Below are positions 5,876 to 6,488 of a DNA stretch of 6,488 nt, piece by piece. The DNA comes from an uncultured Campylobacter sp. (lineage in GTDB: Bacteria > Campylobacterota > Campylobacteria > Campylobacterales > Campylobacteraceae), in assembly GCA_937896205.1 (NCBI GenBank), contig CALBNA010000253.1, positions 1-6,488 of the forward strand, given 5' to 3'. The stretch's first letter is position 1, and each line of letters opens with the position of its first letter. The notes below the pieces were generated by a model. It was not told the origin of the DNA. It saw only the letters and a program-made list of their open reading frames with translations, and searched no databases. The position numbers and the translations under genes are program-made.

Positions 5876-6322
5876 TTAAATTCTCGTTTGGATACCTGGC
5901 GTATTTTCGATCTCTTTGTCGCAAATCTCGCAAAAGCGCGTCAGCAGCGAAAAGAGTTTTTCGGTATTTTTCTCACCGAGCCTAGCAAATACCCGCTCGC
6001 CCAGCTCGTCGCTAGCGTGCACGATAGGGGCAGCTACGTCGTGCCCTTTTTGCGTGAGGCTCATCGCACGCTCCCTTTTATCAACGCTTTGCTCGCCTAT
6101 CTGCACTAGTCCTTTTTGGCGAAAATCCTTGCAGACGTTAAAGACCGTTTGTTTTGGTATGAGCCACTCTTCGCCGATCTTTTTTTGAGTCGAACAGCCG
6201 TCTTTTGCGAGCGTATAAAGCACTGCAAATTCGCTGTAGCTAAGCCCGGTTTTAGCGATCAGCGCGTTTGTGTACTCATTGAGTTCACTGATTTTTTTAC
6301 CTAGGTCGTCAAAGTTATACAT
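5876..6322 (-). CDS. MarR-family winged-helix transcriptional regulator
   Basis: A 148-residue protein, the usual MarR length. An N-terminal dimerisation helix (about 3-24) precedes TGLSYSEFAVLYTLAKDG (25-42), the family's helix before the DNA reader. The helix-turn-helix is about 44-72, with recognition helix PKQTVFNVCKDFRQKG (56-71). The beta-wing follows, with D81-K82-R83-E84-R85 (the D-x-R motif typical of MarR) leading to SLTQKG (88-93). C-terminal helices (about 95-138) complete the dimer interface. Four cysteines (43, 64, 131, 134) could allow redox sensing, but they do not match a known OhrR pattern. MarR proteins usually repress a divergent gene and themselves until a small ligand or oxidant binds. 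The start is ATG with AAGGA 5 bases upstream. It is transcribed away from the partial gene at 6451, with half-site repeats between them. The ligand is unknown. Confidence 0.88.
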   Translation of the reverse strand: MYNFDDLGKKISELNEYTNALIAKTGLSYSEFAVLYTLAKDGCSTQKKIGEEWLIPKQTVFNVCKDFRQKGLVQIGEQSVDKRERAMSLTQKGHDVAAPIVHASDELGERVFARLGEKNTEKLFSLLTRFCEICDKEIENTPGIQTRI

Positions 6323-6347
6323 CGTTTTCCTTTTTTATTTTGGGCGA

Positions 6348-6376
6348 ATTTTAGTAAAATCCTAAAATATTTTCAA
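6348..6376 (-). promoter_or_regulatory. Promoter of the MarR-family gene
   Basis: On the minus strand TTGAAA (6376-6371) and TAAAAT (6353-6348) are separated by exactly 17 bp, the ideal sigma-70 spacing. The predicted transcript would start near 6341, about 18 bases before the ATG. The -35 lies in the spacer of the operator repeat and the -10 in a 13-bp palindrome (ATTTTA-G-TAAAAT, 6348-6360). Confidence 0.6.
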
Positions 6377-6405
6377 GGTTTTAGGATTGACTTTTAGTCC
6401 TAAAT
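6358..6405. promoter_or_regulatory. Three-half-site operator-like repeat in the divergent promoter region
   Basis: AATCCTAAAA (6358-6367) and TTTTAGGATT (6379-6388) form a perfect 10-bp inverted repeat with an 11-base spacer. A third half-site, TCCTAAAT (6398-6405), pairs with TTTAGGA (6380-6386), again over an 11-base spacer. The three 8-base half-sites are therefore 19 bp apart centre to centre in alternating orientation. They overlap or abut the promoters of both divergent genes. The MarR-family protein encoded next door is the obvious binder (inference from position). Confidence 0.65.
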
Positions 6406-6416
6406 TTTGCTAATAT
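6387..6416 (+). promoter_or_regulatory. Promoter of the divergent partial gene
   Basis: TTGACT (6387-6392) and TAATAT (6411-6416) are 18 bp apart, and TGC directly before the latter makes an extended -10. The third operator half-site falls between the two boxes and the second abuts the -35, so bound repressor would block RNA polymerase. The leader would be about 28 bases. Confidence 0.55.
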
Positions 6417-6450
6417 GATAAATTTTAAGACTAATTTTAAGGGAAATTTT

Positions 6451-6488
6451 ATGAAATTCGGCAAAATTTTAAAGGCATATTTTTTATC
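6451..6488 (+). CDS. Start of an unidentified gene, cut by the window end
   Basis: ATG at 6451 follows AAGGGA (6439-6444) by 6 bases and opens 12 codons, MKFGKILKAYFL, to the window edge. The basic start followed by hydrophobic residues could begin a signal peptide or a membrane segment, but this is too little to identify the product. It diverges from the MarR-family gene and carries the shared operator-like repeats in its promoter, so it is the likely regulatory target. MarR targets are often efflux or redox genes; that is general knowledge, not something shown here. Confidence 0.6.
   Translation, partial: MKFGKILKAYFL

Noticed and set aside
5888..6304. Several plus-strand open frames opposite the MarR-family gene
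   Set aside because: All are antisense to an intact MarR-family gene, overlap one another, and have no family match.
1..6488. Search for tRNA, rRNA, CRISPR, insertion sequences, phage or defence genes
   Set aside because: No T-loop or cloverleaf signature, no regularly spaced direct-repeat array, no transposase or integrase, and no recognisable toxin, nuclease or defence domain was found.

Overview
The window looks like chromosomal DNA from an epsilonproteobacterium, most likely a Campylobacter of the rectus/showae/curvus/concisus type. The evidence is moderate GC content, intergenic DNA packed with AAATTT hexamers, TATAAT-type -10 boxes without clear -35 boxes, AAGGA-type ribosome binding sites, and proteins that read as ordinary members of families found in that group. 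The species is an inference; there is no rRNA or tRNA here to anchor it.

Layout. Bases 104-1435 (+) encode a CNNM/CorC-type membrane protein (DUF21, CBS pair, CorC_HlyC domain), probably in magnesium or other cation transport. It has its own promoter, a TTG start, and a strong hairpin right after the stop. After 340 bp of AAATTT-rich non-coding DNA comes a tight two-gene operon, 1776-2621 and 2631-3191 (+), for the alpha and beta subunits of a class I (4Fe-4S) fumarate hydratase. All three cluster cysteines and the recognisable active-site residues are present. The operon converges with a small secreted protein of unknown function (3313-3828, -), a possible DUF3828-like domain. Upstream of that, on the same strand but behind a hairpin-rich spacer, is a TRAP-type periplasmic substrate-binding protein (4064-5116, -) resembling the TakP 2-oxoacid receptors. 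No TRAP membrane subunits lie beside it.

Bases 5117-5875 hold no convincing gene beyond the dctP promoter. At the right end a MarR-family repressor (5876-6322, -) diverges from a gene of which only 12 codons are in the window (6451 onward, +). The 128-bp divergent region has a striking operator-like architecture: three half-sites TCCTAAA/TTTAGGA in alternating orientation, exactly 19 bp apart, overlapping the best promoter candidates of both genes. This is the most informative unannotated signal in the window.

Together the genes suggest a respiratory, organic-acid-using lifestyle: fumarate/malate interconversion by an oxygen-sensitive enzyme plus uptake of a carboxylate. They are separate transcription units and do not form one system. 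I found no phage, insertion sequence, CRISPR, toxin-antitoxin or defence locus, and nothing that amounts to a new multi-gene system.
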